Shown: positions 1-13,420, counted from the first letter of the stretch. The stretch is DNA of 64,000 nt from Kryptolebias marmoratus (GCF_001649575.2 NC_051451.1:26345993-26409992), one strand, 5' to 3'. Program-made: numbers and translations. The notes: generated by a model from the sequence alone, not told the origin.

Positions 1-460
1 ATCCAACCTACTACTGCACCAAATATTTACTGAATATCAGTAAAATCGAATGAAGTATAGCCAGTTCTCTGTTGACTAATGTCGACTGGCTGTAGTGGCC
101 ATCTTGAATAATATAAATAATCAGTTGTAGATGTCCATCCAATGATTACTTCCTGACTCCAACTGTTAATGCTAAAGTTTTAAACAATGATTTTGCACAA
201 TGAGTACCACCTGGGAGGATGTGTTATGAGCAATTCAGGTTCTTCCACACAAAATTTTAGAACAATATTAGTTTAACTAATTGAATAGCTCACTTTTGTG
301 CATTATATGGCTGGTTTTCTATCCCAAAGGTTGATCAATTTGTAGCGGTATCTCCAATGAGTACTTTCTGGAAGTCTCATTTAAACTTGTCCGGCAGTTC
401 ATGAGGTATTTCGCTAAAAGACAGACACGCAAGCACGCACGTACAGAGACAGGCGTTTTG
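1..460 (+). repeat. Family A dispersed repeat, composite copy
   Basis: Two partial copies of the commonest repeat in this window. Positions 1-150 carry its middle part (the 'accaaat..', 'gccatcttgaa' and 'cagttgtagatg' blocks). About 335-460 carry the right end (the 'agtactttctgg', 'cagttcatgaggtattt' and 'aaaagacagacac' blocks). About 185 bases of poorly matching sequence lie between them. No coding capacity is visible. The class is unknown; a non-autonomous element is the simplest reading. Confidence 0.65.
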
Positions 461-3400
461 GCAAAACTGAATAATGAAATATGACTGGCTGCAAGGTTGT
501 GAGCACTACAAAACTCATCCTTACAGACAATACCTGTGTTTGCATAGATGGGTTTGAATTGTTTTAGTCTGTCATCTCTAAAAATGACCAAAAATGACCA
601 AATCCCAAATGTCATCTATTGACTGAACACTATCTTTTAAAACACAAAATTAGGACAAATAACAGCTAATATCTGTGCAACCAGCTTCACCAACAGTGAC
701 TCTTCAACAGGAGCCTTTTCAGAGAGCTGAAAACAGGAGAAACAAAGAAATTTATTAACTAATCTGATTATTATAAAGCAGTGTTATGTTGTCACATTAT
801 TGTCACAAAATTAAATCAAATTAACTAAAAGTGCAAAAAAACAGAAATGCATGTTTTGCCTAGAGTCTCTTTCGCAGTCAAAGTAAATTCTTGTTCAAGA
901 AGGAAAACAGAAACAGGAGACCGGACTGTTTGTGTACATGCTCTCCAGCCTGTCTGTGTTTCTGTTGCCGTGTGGGGTCAAAACGGGGTTAAATGGTCCC
1001 TAATTCATGTCAAAGACCGGACAGGATAAGCCAGAGAGCACGGTGGTCTGTGTTTCCCTTTCGTTCCCTCACTTAGACACTTTCCCCACCAAAAATGATT
1101 TATGAACACAATTGTCCCACGTCTCATTCCACGTGCAACCCCCAGATCTTTCAACCAATGGAGAGCAACGCAACCTGCTTGGTCAGCAAAGTTTCTGATT
1201 CTGCGTGACCTGACGGAGGAGGCTGTTTTCTGTTCTTTGTGACTGTCTGCACAACAGAGGCAACAGATGGAGGGTGGGAGGTCTGCTTTGCTAACAGGAG
1301 TAATGTGCTGCCATTAAGGGTGTTTAAGACATGAGGGCTGGTGTACAAGGGATGGAGAAGACAAGATGGATGGGAGACACGGTGAGGCCTAATTACAGTA
1401 ATGAACTCATTTTCTGTCTCTGATGTTGGACAGTCTGTCTTTCATTTTGCTTCATCCAGAGAGGAGTCGCCCAGCACTTCTGTCAGGTCCTAAAATAATC
1501 CTCTGACATTGTGGCCTGATTAAAGCCCCTGCAGATATTAATACGATGTCAGAAAAGTGAGCACATTCTGTCCACCCCCATGAGATTAATACTCTTCTTT
1601 CACTGAGAGCCAGTGATGCCATGGCAGGACACAAAGTAGGATGTCAGGCAGCCGTGACGGCATTATCAGTCTGATGAGAAACTTCAAATCATGCAGCCGT
1701 CACTGTAATCATGGAGAAAAAGTCTAACGATGCTAAAAATCACCTTTGTCTTAGGTTTGTGTCAAACCTGTGTACTCACTGAGTCATATTAAGCTAATCA
1801 GAACAGAGGAAATACCTTTTGAAAACTAAAGTTTTAATGTATGGATATTTTAAAAAATAGTACATAGTCCACTGACCGTGAGGTGTGCTTTGATGCCAGC
1901 TGAAAACACTTTGGGACCACTCAAGCGTTAATAACACATGAAGAAATTAGGCCCATGTTTCTTAAAAAGCTTCCCGCTGACCTTCTAACAGCGTTCCTGT
2001 GATGAATGTCTTCTTCTTGGTTTGTCTGATTTGTTGAAAGGGACTCTTCAAGCAGCCAAACATGCTGCGTAATGACAAGTCTGAGGCCAAAGGTTGCCTT
2101 TTAAGTGCCAATTAAGAAGGTGAACAAGTGTTTGCACAGGTTTTAATAAATTGGTCAAAATCTGCAAAGCAATCACAGGTACAATTTAGGGTTAAAGACA
2201 TTTCACCTTGTGTCTCTGCAGAGCATATTGAAACTCCAAAAACCTATTACGGACGGGCATTTAAGGCAATTTGTCTGTAACTATTTAATATTTTTTTTTC
2301 TTTTTAATATTTAACCCCCGTTCCATCATCCACCCCCTAAAAACTTAAACACCAACTTGCAGGAAGTCATGCTTCTCACAACGCGTGCTTATCTCACCTA
2401 CTACCCATGCAGGGCTAATTAATATAACACAAGTGTCAGCACAACAAACTGTTTAAAAGCAGAGAAAGCATCTTAATGAGCTCTAATCTCTGCTGTCGAT
2501 TTAGAATTTAGCACTGTTGCCTGTTTCGTGGTTTTGCCTAAAAAAAAAACAAAAAACAAAACGTGTCCACATGGTTGGGACTTGTGGTGAATTAAACTTT
2601 ACTCACTCAAAGTCCTGCAGCTGATAAACCCACTAATAAAACAAGGTTTGGGTACAAAGACATGCTAACTTGGGATCTTTATAGTTGTTAATTTTCACTG
2701 ATCCAATGGATCAACTTGGAGGAGCGTGCACGTCTTCTACCAGTAAAGCTGAGCTCACCTGTGACCATAGTTTCCACTTTATAACCCTTTTAAAATAAAA
2801 CATGACGTTAGCACCATTAGGAAACAACTGGGTGTGGCCATCAGGCGCCAATGTGATCTTTGCATTTAATCTTCAAATTTGCCCAGTTTAACCAGACTTT
2901 AAAATACTAAATTCACTGCACGTCCCTCGAACATATCACATGTTGATGCAAAAAGAACTGGTGGCTTCCTGATGAGGTGTCCCTTTTATAGTGGATAATT
3001 TTAATCACCACCACTTGTGACTTTAAATTAAGAGCCAAGGAGACACTCAGGAACAAAAGGTAGGATTAGCAGGGGAACTATAAAATATGCTTCTAACTGT
3101 CTATTAGTATAAATTATAAATTATCACACCATAATGTTCTATAAAATAAGCTTCAAAGCTAAAGCAACAATTTTAGTCAGTAAAAAGGCTTGTAGGTAGT
3201 TGTGAGAGAATTAAGTTTAAACTAAAATGTGGTAGTCTTCACAGTCAGTTGGACATCACGCAGAAAACAAATATATTTTTGCCCTGACAGAGCTGCAGGG
3301 CTAATTTATGCCCAGAGGTGAACACAGGCCTGTGATTATAGCCACTTATCTTTAATGAAGCCTCGTGTAATTGAGCCATATTAATGCTCCTCTGTTCTCT

Positions 3401-5349
3401 GCAGTTAGGAAGTCATTTTGGCCTCATCCTCCAGATGCCTCGACCTTGGGAGCCGAGGCCAAATCGTGACTCTGTCATCCTCTCCTCCTGCAGCCAAATC
3501 AGGCTCCAATGTAGGTTAGAGGATTTCCAGCTCCTGGGCATCATTATAAAGTGTTACAACATGAAGTAAATTTACAGAAATGCGTCCCAGTGCCTTTATG
3601 AGCTCGTTCATGTGATTTCCTTGTTACCTGCCTTCTGTTGTTTTCCGCTGAGAAGCTGCACCCTGTCAGACATTTGAATGTGTCACTCCGAGTTCATCAT
3701 TAACAGCGAGGAAGGAAAAGAATCTGAGCGGAAAGCAAACAAACCTGAAGGCAGAGTCTTATGCCTCGCTGCCCGACATTTGATTCCTCAATAAACTCAC
3801 AAAAACAATGAATCACACGTCTTGTCACTCAAATATGATCAAGTCTGCACGACGCAGTGTCAGATCACCCTTCAAGGACTTCATTTAAAGCAATATAAGA
3901 GCTGTGTTTCCACTCCTCCGTAGTGAGCAGCTGTTCCTACGCTGTGGTGAAATCAGGACATGGTTTTAGGCAGGAGATGTATTGGATACATCACACTTGC
4001 AGTAGGAGAAAGACGAGGTTGTGTCTACAAGCAGACGGAGGCATTTTTTTTGGACTGATGAACAAAACACTTGTGCTTCTGCTTCGCTGGAGAAATCCTT
4101 CAACTTAACTGAGTTCTTGCGGAGCAGAATGTGAGGTTAAGAGGAGAGGAGAAAGTGGTGGAGCAGGAAGAAAGAGTTGGACGGGAGTTCTGCCAAATCG
4201 TGCTCAAAGCATTTTCTTCAGTGAAACCACAGAAGCAATTAATTGAGCAAGTTCATCCTTAAGAGTTCATTACTGGGGCCTGGGAAACCAGGCATGTCAT
4301 TTTCTCCAAGTGCTTCCAGAACCAGAGAGAAGTCTTGTAAAGAGGTGTTAAGACTGTGTGAGGCTACGAACGTTTAAACCAAAGAAAACAAAATGCGCCA
4401 TTCAGCTTCTCCCTCTTTTATCTGCTCTCGCAATTCAGCATCACAACGGGGAAGAATCTCCCACAGATTAGCTCTGATGCCAAAACCCTCCCGTTCCGGC
4501 ACACAGCGATGATTCGGTGTGTGCGAGCCTGTAGGAACCCAATCGCCCGACTCCACCCTTGTCTTATTGTGCTTAGACCACCAAAGGAACACCCACATGT
4601 GGCGGTACGGCCTGCAGGGAGTAAAGCTGAGATTTTAATGACCAGTGTGAAAGCAGGGTCACACCCTCTGTAGGAGGTAAGGAAACCAATAAAATGAGTT
4701 CCAGCCAGCCGCCTTTATCGAGCCCAATATGTAAAAACTGCTTTTAATATGTCCCCAGAATGTTCTTAAAAAAATGGGAATAAAGTTAATAATTCTTAAG
4801 GCTTATAAAGATTACATTTGACTGTATGAGATGCAGAATTAAGAATAATAATTTAGCAGAAAGTATTATAACAACATCCAATACTTTGACACAAAGATGT
4901 TATTAGCATGAACCAGGGAGACAAACCCACGCACTCCTCCTCTCTCTGAATTCAACACTTTCCTTCTGCCGACTGTTCTTCTATCATTCCAAACTTTGGA
5001 ATTCTCAATCTGAAAATAATTGGGCACCTCCTCAAAAGCTCTGGGTGCAACTGGAGGTCTGTTCATTCATGCAGGAGAGGAGAATTTGCAATTTCCACAA
5101 ATAGAAGACCAGGAATTCTCTCCTTGAAATTTAAAATGAATGAAGGCATCCGCAATGGTAGCAAACGCAGACAGGAGAACTTGAGATAAAAGGAGAACTT
5201 GAGACTTGCGCTGCTTTACTAAAACAACAACTGAAGCAGACTTGAAAATGCTGCACAGGTATCGAGCAAGGTGACAGGACGCAGTGATTACAGCTTTTAA
5301 CATCAGACAGATGACGGTAATCAGTAACTGGTGTCACAGAATTAAAATG
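461..5349. other. Gene-free AT-rich stretch
   Basis: No open frame here has the length, codon pattern or splice-site framing of a real exon; the frames seen are under 80 codons. Blocks at about 1430-1640 and 3290-3560 are repeat-free and rich in TAAT/ATTA-type cores. They are candidate conserved non-coding elements, but this cannot be tested without an alignment. Confidence 0.5.
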
Positions 5350-5612
5350 GCTTGCACTTTTATATCGCTTTATCTAGTCCAAGGACCCCAAAGCTTCACA
5401 CTACAATCAGTCATCCACATATTCACACACTGATGGCGGTAAGCTACATCGTAGCCTCAGCTGCCATCACACCGGCGCCACCGAGTCCTCTGCACCAGCA
5501 CCAGCAGGCAAGGTGGGTGAAGTGTCCTGACAAAGACTGAGACGGACGGAGCCGGGGCTCGAACCGTCAACCCTCCGGTTACAGGACGAACCCCTTACTT
5601 CCTGAGCCACGA
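5350..5612 (-). repeat. tRNA-derived SINE
   Basis: Read on the minus strand, the element starts with a tRNA-like head: an A-box-like 'GTGGCTCAGGAAG' and a textbook B box 'GGTTCGAGCC' about 45 bases later, as in an internal RNA polymerase III promoter. An unrelated body follows ('CCATCAGTGTGTGAAT' block). The 3' end 'TAGATAAAGCGATATAAA' is of the kind shared by teleost SINEs and partner LINEs. It is about 260 bp with no poly-A tail. The spacing and the extra body argue against a functional tRNA gene. Confidence 0.75.
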
Positions 5613-7395
5613 CTTCTACTCGAAGCGATAGTTTGGCTATTTTAAAAAGTGGAGTTCTGTAGATAAGTTAATAAATATCTTACCTGTCTAAAGAAGAATT
5701 TTGAACCAGAGTTCAGGTGCTACAGGACCGACGAGCTAACAGCCAAAGCAAAAATGGATTGCTGCTGTCTAAAATTGGCTCCAATCCCTAAAATTTCATG
5801 GCAATTAATACATCTTTAAATGTCAGTCAACTTTTCACAGCAGGATTATTTAAATCGAGTTCTGTAGTTATTTGTAAGTAGGGGGTGGCTGCACCAGGAG
5901 GTAGCATTTCTGGTGCAACTCGGGGTCAATTTTAGCAGGAATTTCTAAATATTTCTGTCAAAATATTCCCCTTAATGCAAAACTGACAGTGGTGTAAAGG
6001 TAAATAATACAGTTTGCAAGCATCACAATAAAACTCTGAAGACTGGAGTTGTTTTAAGAAGGTAAAAACTGTTTTGATAGTGGGTCAGTACAGCCACTTC
6101 CAAAGTGAATTCATGTCATTCCACAAAATCCCAACCTTCAACATTCATAGATGTTCATGCAAATCCTATTACCTAAACATTTAAACCACTGACTCTCATT
6201 ACATTATAATTTCAGCAGAAATATTAAGAAATTCCTGCTGAAACGGCACCAGAAGTGTTACAGATTTGTAGGAAATATTGTGACTTGTTATAAAATCAGA
6301 GAGATGTTTTAAGACAGCAGCAACCCACTTTAGCTGCATGTAGACTAGCCATTAGCTCGTCAATCCTGTCAAATGTAAACTCCATTTCTCCAAATTGAGG
6401 TCATTCAAAGAGCCATCTACAACATGTAAGATATTAATTATTTAAAATGACATGACATATAAAAATGGTTGAGATCCCTGCATGAGCAATAATCAACCTG
6501 CAACTTAAAGAATCACGGCCTCAAATAAAAACCCAGAAAAAACAATACAGAAACACTGAAGTCTAAATAAAGTTTGCTTAAAATGTTTAATTTAACACTA
6601 AGTGTAAAAATGTTTCATGCATGAACTAAAACACACCACTTGTGCAGAAAATTAGCTATAACTGCTGAAAACATGGCTTTGCAAACACTGTCTTCATACT
6701 GTGAGAAAAAACAGAATTTTTAGTTGGTCTGTGTGAGAACAACATTTCTGTTGTTGAATGTAGTATACACCCTAGTATTTTCATTTTTTATTACTCCTCT
6801 GCCATCTCATTTCCTCTTCTGACAGTTTGAATATGCAAACTGTGCATCTAATCCCTCCAACCTAAACTAAAGCATCATTTTGTTATCGCTGACTATCCAA
6901 CCTCTCCAGCACTAATAAAACTCACACAATCATACTGAGCTCAGTGCAACTACCGAAAGCTGCAGAGGATAAAGAGAAAAGCTAATAAATATGGAAAAAG
7001 AGAGGTCTGCGTGTACGGTGTACGTGCTTGCACAATTAGAGGTTTTTTGTTTACATCTCAGTGCACACAGACTGGAGTTGACCCAACATCAGAAGAACAA
7101 TCAGCAGAAGAGATAAAAAGGAGGTCAGTCAGCACAGAGTAAACACAAACCCTCATCGTCTCATCGTTCCCCTCGGCGCCAGGCCTCACACTGAACTCTG
7201 GGAAATGCCTACATTCACCGATGGCCAGCCAGCGCTCCAGGTGCACAGATTTAAGAGGCAAAGCATCTATCAAACAAACAAACACTACAGCGTTTACAGG
7301 ATCTAACCTCAGGCAAACAGCGCAGCTTCTTGATCTATTTTAAAACTAAAATAAAATTATTTTCTGAAGACAAGACCAAAAATAAAAATCTCAAC
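5613..7395. repeat. Repeat-rich stretch with family C fragments
   Basis: Segments at about 5640-5760 (plus orientation, 'gtggagttctgtagataag' block) and 6280-6450 (minus orientation, 'aacatgtaagatattaatt' block) match each other and further copies near 56850-56960 and 61520-61690. The shared core is 'gagttctg(t/g)agaaagtta..aatatcttac'. No gene is visible in this stretch. Confidence 0.5.
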
Positions 7396-7800
7396 TGAAT
7401 GGCCTAGTATTCTTTAAAGGAAAGCATTTCGCCCACCACTTTTTGGTTTTAGACCAAGATAATCTATGTTGAGAAATTATTAAATCATTATCTACAATCT
7501 CATATGGGATGTCACATTTAGAGAATAATCTGTGAATGACTCTCAGCTAATATCATGTCAAATTTTAGGTCAATATCTGTAACACTGATTGAGTTATTGC
7601 CATTTTTGTGTTGGTTAATGTGGATTAGAAATGGCAGGGGTATTGAATTGGATTTTCTCGAAAAAGGTAATCAGTTGTAGATGTAAATGGAATTATTATT
7701 TTCTGGAAGTTTCATTAAAATCTAATAATAATTAGATAATTTGGTAACAGACAGATATACAGCACAGTTTCAGGCAAAGACATTATTTCCTGCCTTCTGT
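7396..7800 (+). repeat. Family A dispersed repeat, near-complete copy
   Basis: Carries the left end ('ggcctagtattctttaaa' then 'gcatttcgcccaccact') and the right end ('aacagacagatatacagc' then 'cctgccttctg'). The right end can fold into a short hairpin (CCTGC..GCAGG). The family's strong YY1-like block is absent or changed here ('gattagaaatggcagggg'). Confidence 0.7.
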
Positions 7801-8294
7801 CTTTGGGCAGCAGGTCATAATAAACTTACCAGACATAAGAATAAGACTTAAACTGAACAGCTTTCCACAGACGGACATTATTCTGAGCTGCAGAGGCTGA
7901 TATGTGCCCCTAACAACAGGAACGCTCTCATACATAAAATTAAACAAGCGAGCTGTTTGTTTTGCCCAGAACTTTGTGGTTTGAGCCGGTGGTCTTATCA
8001 TGACGGGAGCTCAGATGGACACGTCGTCCCGTCTGTCGCTCCATCCAGGCTCCTCGGCCGCGTGAAGCACGAGGGTCAGCCTCAAACTGACAGCTTCGCA
8101 CGAAGGGTTTACCCAACACAGAGCGCGAGACGGTAAATTCTTTTTCATTTCCTGCACACATCGAGATTCTCTAATATCTACCACATGCTGTGACACACAA
8201 AGAGAGGGCTCCACTGGAGGGAAATGGTTTGTGATTGTGCACACATGCAGTTGGGCTGAGTCAAGAAGGAGTCAGAAGAAATTCAGACAGTTTG

Positions 8295-8475
8295 TGGCAA
8301 AGTTTTAAACACAGATCTTACGTGATCAGTCAGCAAGTTGGGGCTCACACCAAATTTTACCTCAATATTTATAAAACCGAGTTAGGCATTTCTGTGTTTG
8401 CCAAATATGCTTTGCTGTGGCAGCCATCTTGAATCGGATTAACATAAAAAAGGTGTCAGTTGTAGATGAACGATA
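8295..8475 (+). repeat. Family A dispersed repeat, middle fragment
   Basis: Contains the 'cacaccaaattttacctca', 'gcatttctgtgtttgcc', 'gcagccatcttgaatcgga' and 'gtgtcagttgtagatga' blocks of the family. Both ends are missing. Confidence 0.65.
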
Positions 8476-11400
8476 CAAATGAACACAAACAGGAAAAAAC
8501 ATTATTGCTCATCATACACCTTTGGTTAAAATACCTGATTTGGTGGAGTATTTATAATGCAAAAATGAATAGTAGCGTGTGCATAAACTCCAGTATTTTT
8601 AAATCTCAGACAAAGATCATGCATTAGGATGTCAGCCATCTTTGGAATGAAATTAGAATTCTAACTCTGAATAGGATGACCTTTGCGTGCCAAGATTATC
8701 ATAATTACAACCCGCAATCCATCAAGTCAACCACCAGTCACAGCGCTGATGGTTGAGTTTAATAATCCCATGAACAAAGTGTAAGTCTGATATATGGGTC
8801 AACATGTGAGTTTGTAAAGAAGAGAGTCTGTTTTCTTTTAGATTAAAGCTCATTTCAACATCTTGGCGGCTGCTGTATTGAGTACAGGAGAGAATATGAT
8901 CCAACCTCCTCTGGGCATGACTGAAAATGGGAGTCTCCTTCCTGGTCGCCCTGCCAGCTGGCTATCTGCCCAGCGCCTGCCAAGCAGCACACTGCCATTG
9001 TCCTTTAGTTGTTTCAGGGTGATCTGAGAATTAAAATAGACGGGACAACTCATTTTCACCAGGTTTTCATACGGTGACAAAGGACAAGAGTCGTAATGAA
9101 CACTAACTGCACAATCCGCCTAATTAAAAGATTTAAGTGATGTTAAATGTTGGCTGAGAGTGAAACGGTCCCAGAGACAACATTCATGGCTAATCGGACT
9201 TAAGGAGCACCGTGTTAACAGAACTGCGATGAGCCGTGCGAAGGCGAAGCTTTTAGCTGAGCGTCGGCTAACATTATGTAACAAACAGCTATAATATCAC
9301 GCCCAGGAAACACTTGAATGGTTTTATATGTCACTCTCAGGATCTATTCAGGTCTCAGAGGCTGCTCAGATTTCTTGTCACAAATCTGTTTCGGGTGATT
9401 TAACTCCAAGGGGTCAACGCTGACACCTCTGTTCATACTTGGTGGTAAACAGTGTACTTCAAAACATTTTTGCAACTGGACGCCAGTTCCCAGTGTTGTT
9501 TGCAGATGCAAACACAGCCCTGTCACAGAAGGTCTGCTGACGTTTCTATGAAAATTACAATTCATTCAGACGCCTGAGAAATATCTTTTTCACATTAACA
9601 TTTTTGCAGTTATCTCTTGACCTCAATTACCTAACACAATAAAATAAAAATAAAAGAAAATACTGTATACAATGATTAGTGTCGTGGTGTGCTGGGAGCC
9701 ATCAGCTGTTTTCTACACGGCGTCACTGTGAATATGACATCAGCTCCGTGTTTAATTAGGTGAATATAACGAGACTTATTGCTGCTCAGCACATTTTGGC
9801 TTACAGTGACCACAGTGGGTCCAACAATAATCAGAACATCAAACCAAAGAGAAACTCACCCCTACAACTTCCCACAATCCACTTTGATTTATAAAATCTT
9901 GACAAAACTGACATTTATATTTTGATAAACAGCTCATTAAAACTTTTAGCCAAGCAAAACAAAAAGGATGCTGTGTCTCTTTAATTTAGAGCCACTTAAT
10001 GCCAATTGAAAAGCTAAGAGCCATTTTAAATGACAGGTCTGAACAGCCTCCTGAATGTTCCCAACAGAAGGAGGCCACGTTTGTTCCTGCCTGCTCCGGC
10101 GGAGCCCCGTGAACTTGGAGCTCTTCCCCAAAAGGGACCATCTGTTCCCCCCTGAACTGGGCCTGGCCACACCGGTCATCACTGTGACAGTGGGGCAGAT
10201 AGGACCGTGCAGGGTTGATGTGGCCCAGCAGGCCCCCAGAATCAACCAGCAACTATTTCCATCAGCACACATCCCTCCCTCTGCCACTCTCCTGCCTCCT
10301 ACTGCTTTCCCAGCTACCTTCACAACAATGACAGCCTGCTGGCAGAGCGCTCTCTCTCTCTCTTTCTCTCAGAAAAAAGGGGGGGAAATAAAAAAAAAAA
10401 AATAGTGAGAAGAGCGCTCATATTGCAGAAGGAAAGCTGTTAAGAGACTTGCGAAGTGTTCAGATCGAACGCGCTGGGAAGATCCGAGCTTCTGCACGTC
10501 TGCTGAGGTCAGGCAGAGTCCGCGTTGGCACATTTTCACTCAAAACAGTACAACAAAAACAGGGAAGTAGGTGAGCCGTGTGACACTGTCAAAGTTAGGA
10601 ATAAACAAAGTGACGCAAATGCATTCACAATCTGGGGAGGAGCGTCGATACTTTCTGACCGGGAGAGTGACCTCAGCATGCGTCAGAGCCAGGAACCATC
10701 TCTCAGTCTTTCCACTTCATTCAGCAGTTCTTGTTTTCTTTTGAGAGCTTCGTTTTTACACTCGTTGTGGTGTTTCAAACAGATGTCTGACATTTGTGAG
10801 ATAATTTGAACTTCTAGGCAGCAGCTGCAAACCCTACAGCTCACAGAATTATGTTAGGGTAGCATCCCTCTCAATCTGAAACTGACTCAAAATTACAATC
10901 CCAGCATTTTCTGTCATAAAAAGAGATCCAAAACACCACCTTATGGAATAATAATACAATCATTTGTTTATTAAACTCACTAAAACCACCTCTGCCAGGG
11001 ATCCACTCGTAAATGTTTTATCTGATACAAACCAGAGCAAAAACGTAACAACAAAGATATATTGATTAAAACTTTAAACTTCTAGGTTGGCTGTGCTTAC
11101 CAGATCTATGGTCCTTTTTCTGTGAAAGCCGTAAAAGTTGAAAGTAAAGCACCTGTGAGATACAGTAACCCTCTGAAGTGATGCTATCCCATTGCAATAA
11201 ATCCATCAACCACTTGTTGAACACGAGCCATGCAAAAACACACGAGAAAAAGTAATCCCAAGCATTTCACTGCAGAAAGTCGCTGAAATCAACAGAAACT
11301 CTTCTACATTTTTTTTCCCAAACAAAGGAAGAGTTGCAAACTGAAAAAAATAAGAGAAAACCAAAGGTCTGGCAATCATCGGAGAGTAAATTTAGTGAAA

Positions 11401-12814
11401 TGCATACAGCTGGCCCTTAATGCACACAAACGTCCTCCTGTGACAAAGCCACCAACAGCTGAATGAGCCTGCAGCATTAGCATATGTAAGAAAAAGTAGG
11501 TGGCTGAGCTGGAGGAGTGGGAGGGAATGCTGAGTGTTGGTGTTTTTTTTGGGGGGGGGAGGGGGTAGACTGTGACATTCAAAGCTTGAAGGCTGACAGC
11601 AAGGACAAAAACAAAAAGAGGAGGGGTTGTTGGTCATTGTTCCCGGGAAAAGATCCCTAGGTCAAATGTATGACCTTCCAGGCTTCTTGCAGTGGCTGAC
11701 ATTTGGACCGGTGAAAGATAGACGAGTCCCCCTCATCCAGTCCGTGTCCTGTGAGCTTCAGAGTCTGTCTGACAAACAGCCGCCTTAAAGACACCGCGAT
11801 AAGAAGGAAAAAAAAAAAAAAAAGACCTGACCATGAAAGGGATTCATCCTGCTTTTAAAACTGATAACCCCCCCGCCCACCTCATCCTCATCCATCCACA
11901 TGCTGTGCACAGATATTTCACCTTCTGAAGAAACGGGAGCAAAATACAGAAGGAAGCCGTTCATATGAATAAGGAAGGAACACGTAGAGATGCTGGGGGT
12001 GGGAGGTAAATTCTGCTTTTAGATGCATCATAATCCAGATATGGACGATTCTGATTCGATTTTCAAATGTCAAAAATTGGTTGTGTGCTGCCGCTTTAAG
12101 AGAGACAGCAGAAAAGTTGCTGCACGGAGTCATTTGTCCCAGTAGAGCTACTGTAGCTTCCTGTAATAGAAACATGATGCAGTAAAGATGTGTGTTTTCC
12201 TATCTTTATATTTAAAATCTGTGCTAATTGTTCATCAGGCTTGTGGTTTTACCTTAAGCAGCCCAGGATTCTGAGACCGCACAGAAAATAAGCAAATATA
12301 AAACTATAATTTCCATTAAAAGGTGGTTTTACAATTTATCCCTGGGTCCAAAAACTGCTTTGAATTCCAGGTGAGAAATGAGTTGAACAACTTTTCTTTT
12401 AAATGAACAGTAAAACTGGAGACCCGTGAGTTGAGGGCTGTGGTACAGCTGACACAAACATGGTACGGATACGAGTGCGTGCACGTTGGCACGGTCCCAA
12501 CAACTTGTCCACGTAGACAAAGAAAAACGTGCTCAGTCTACCTATACGTCACGGTGAAGATGAATAATGCACATCACCAGATAAAAGCTCCCTTAAAAGA
12601 CACCATGAAGACCTCGGCTGACAGCGTTTAGCAGAAAATGTCAGTCAACGGTTGGATCCGTTCCTGAGATGTCAGTTCTCAGCTGTCAGCTTGTGACGGT
12701 CAGGATCTCTGATTGAAATCTGAAAGAGAGTCGGTGACATACTGAGACAACTTCTGAGGCTTGGTGGAACAAAATCCCCTTAACTATTGCAGAGGAGTTG
12801 GTCAATAACCAATG
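8476..12814. other. Gene-free stretch with a GC-richer island at 10030-10345
   Basis: Mostly AT-rich sequence without plausible exons. The island at 10030-10345 is higher in GC, has few stop codons and carries overlapping open frames of 125 codons (minus, 9946-10323) and 116 codons (plus, 10055-10405). Neither has recognisable protein similarity or clear splice framing, and a CT-repeat and A-run follow at 10345-10400. A G/T homopolymer tract lies at 11545-11570 and an A-run at about 11808-11823. Confidence 0.4.
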
Positions 12815-13420
12815 AATATAAGACCTAGTGTTTATTGGAGAAATGCATATCACCCACCATCTTTTAAGTTTGAGACTGGGATCATCTTATGTCGTAGATG
12901 TTTTGATCAAACCTTGAAAATAACATTAAGCGCAATCTAAAGCTCAGAGCATGAGTTGTTAATAAATCTCAGCTACTACCACACCAGCTTTTAGCTCAAC
13001 ATCTGGAACATTGAGTTGTAGGCATTTCTGTGTCGGCAAATGTTGCTTAACTAGTTGGGTTAACTACAAAACAATCAGTTGTAGATCTGCATCTAGATGT
13101 GACTACTTCTTGACAGAGTTAAGGCCAAAGTTTTAAGCAAAGATGTTAGGAAATATATAGTGCTTGGAGTAAGTGTTGTGAATAACCCTAATCTACTACC
13201 ACACCAAATTCTAGCTTAATACCTGCAAAACTGACTGAATTATAATAAGTTCGGTTGGCTATGGCAGGCATCTCGAGTTGGGTTGGCTCCAAAAGTTAAT
13301 CAGTAGTAGATCTACATCCAGTGATTATTTTTCTGAAAGTTGAATGAAAATCCATCCAGTTGTTCTTGGATTATTTTAGTAACAAACAGACGCAGGCAAG
13401 GGCAAAAATCATTTTGTTCT
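12815..13420 (+). repeat. Family A repeat with internal duplication
   Basis: A full-length copy from 'gacctagtgtttattggag' to 'acaaacagacgcaggcaag'. The middle block (cacacca.. to tagatctacatc) occurs twice, at about 12965-13110 and 13190-13325. The spacer between them ('aaagttttaagcaaagatg') is also found between the two halves of the copy at 1-460, so the duplication is inherited by several copies and is not local. Confidence 0.7.

Noticed and set aside
5350..5612. Functional tRNA gene
   Set aside because: Only the A and B boxes resemble a tRNA. No cloverleaf can be closed, and a SINE body follows.
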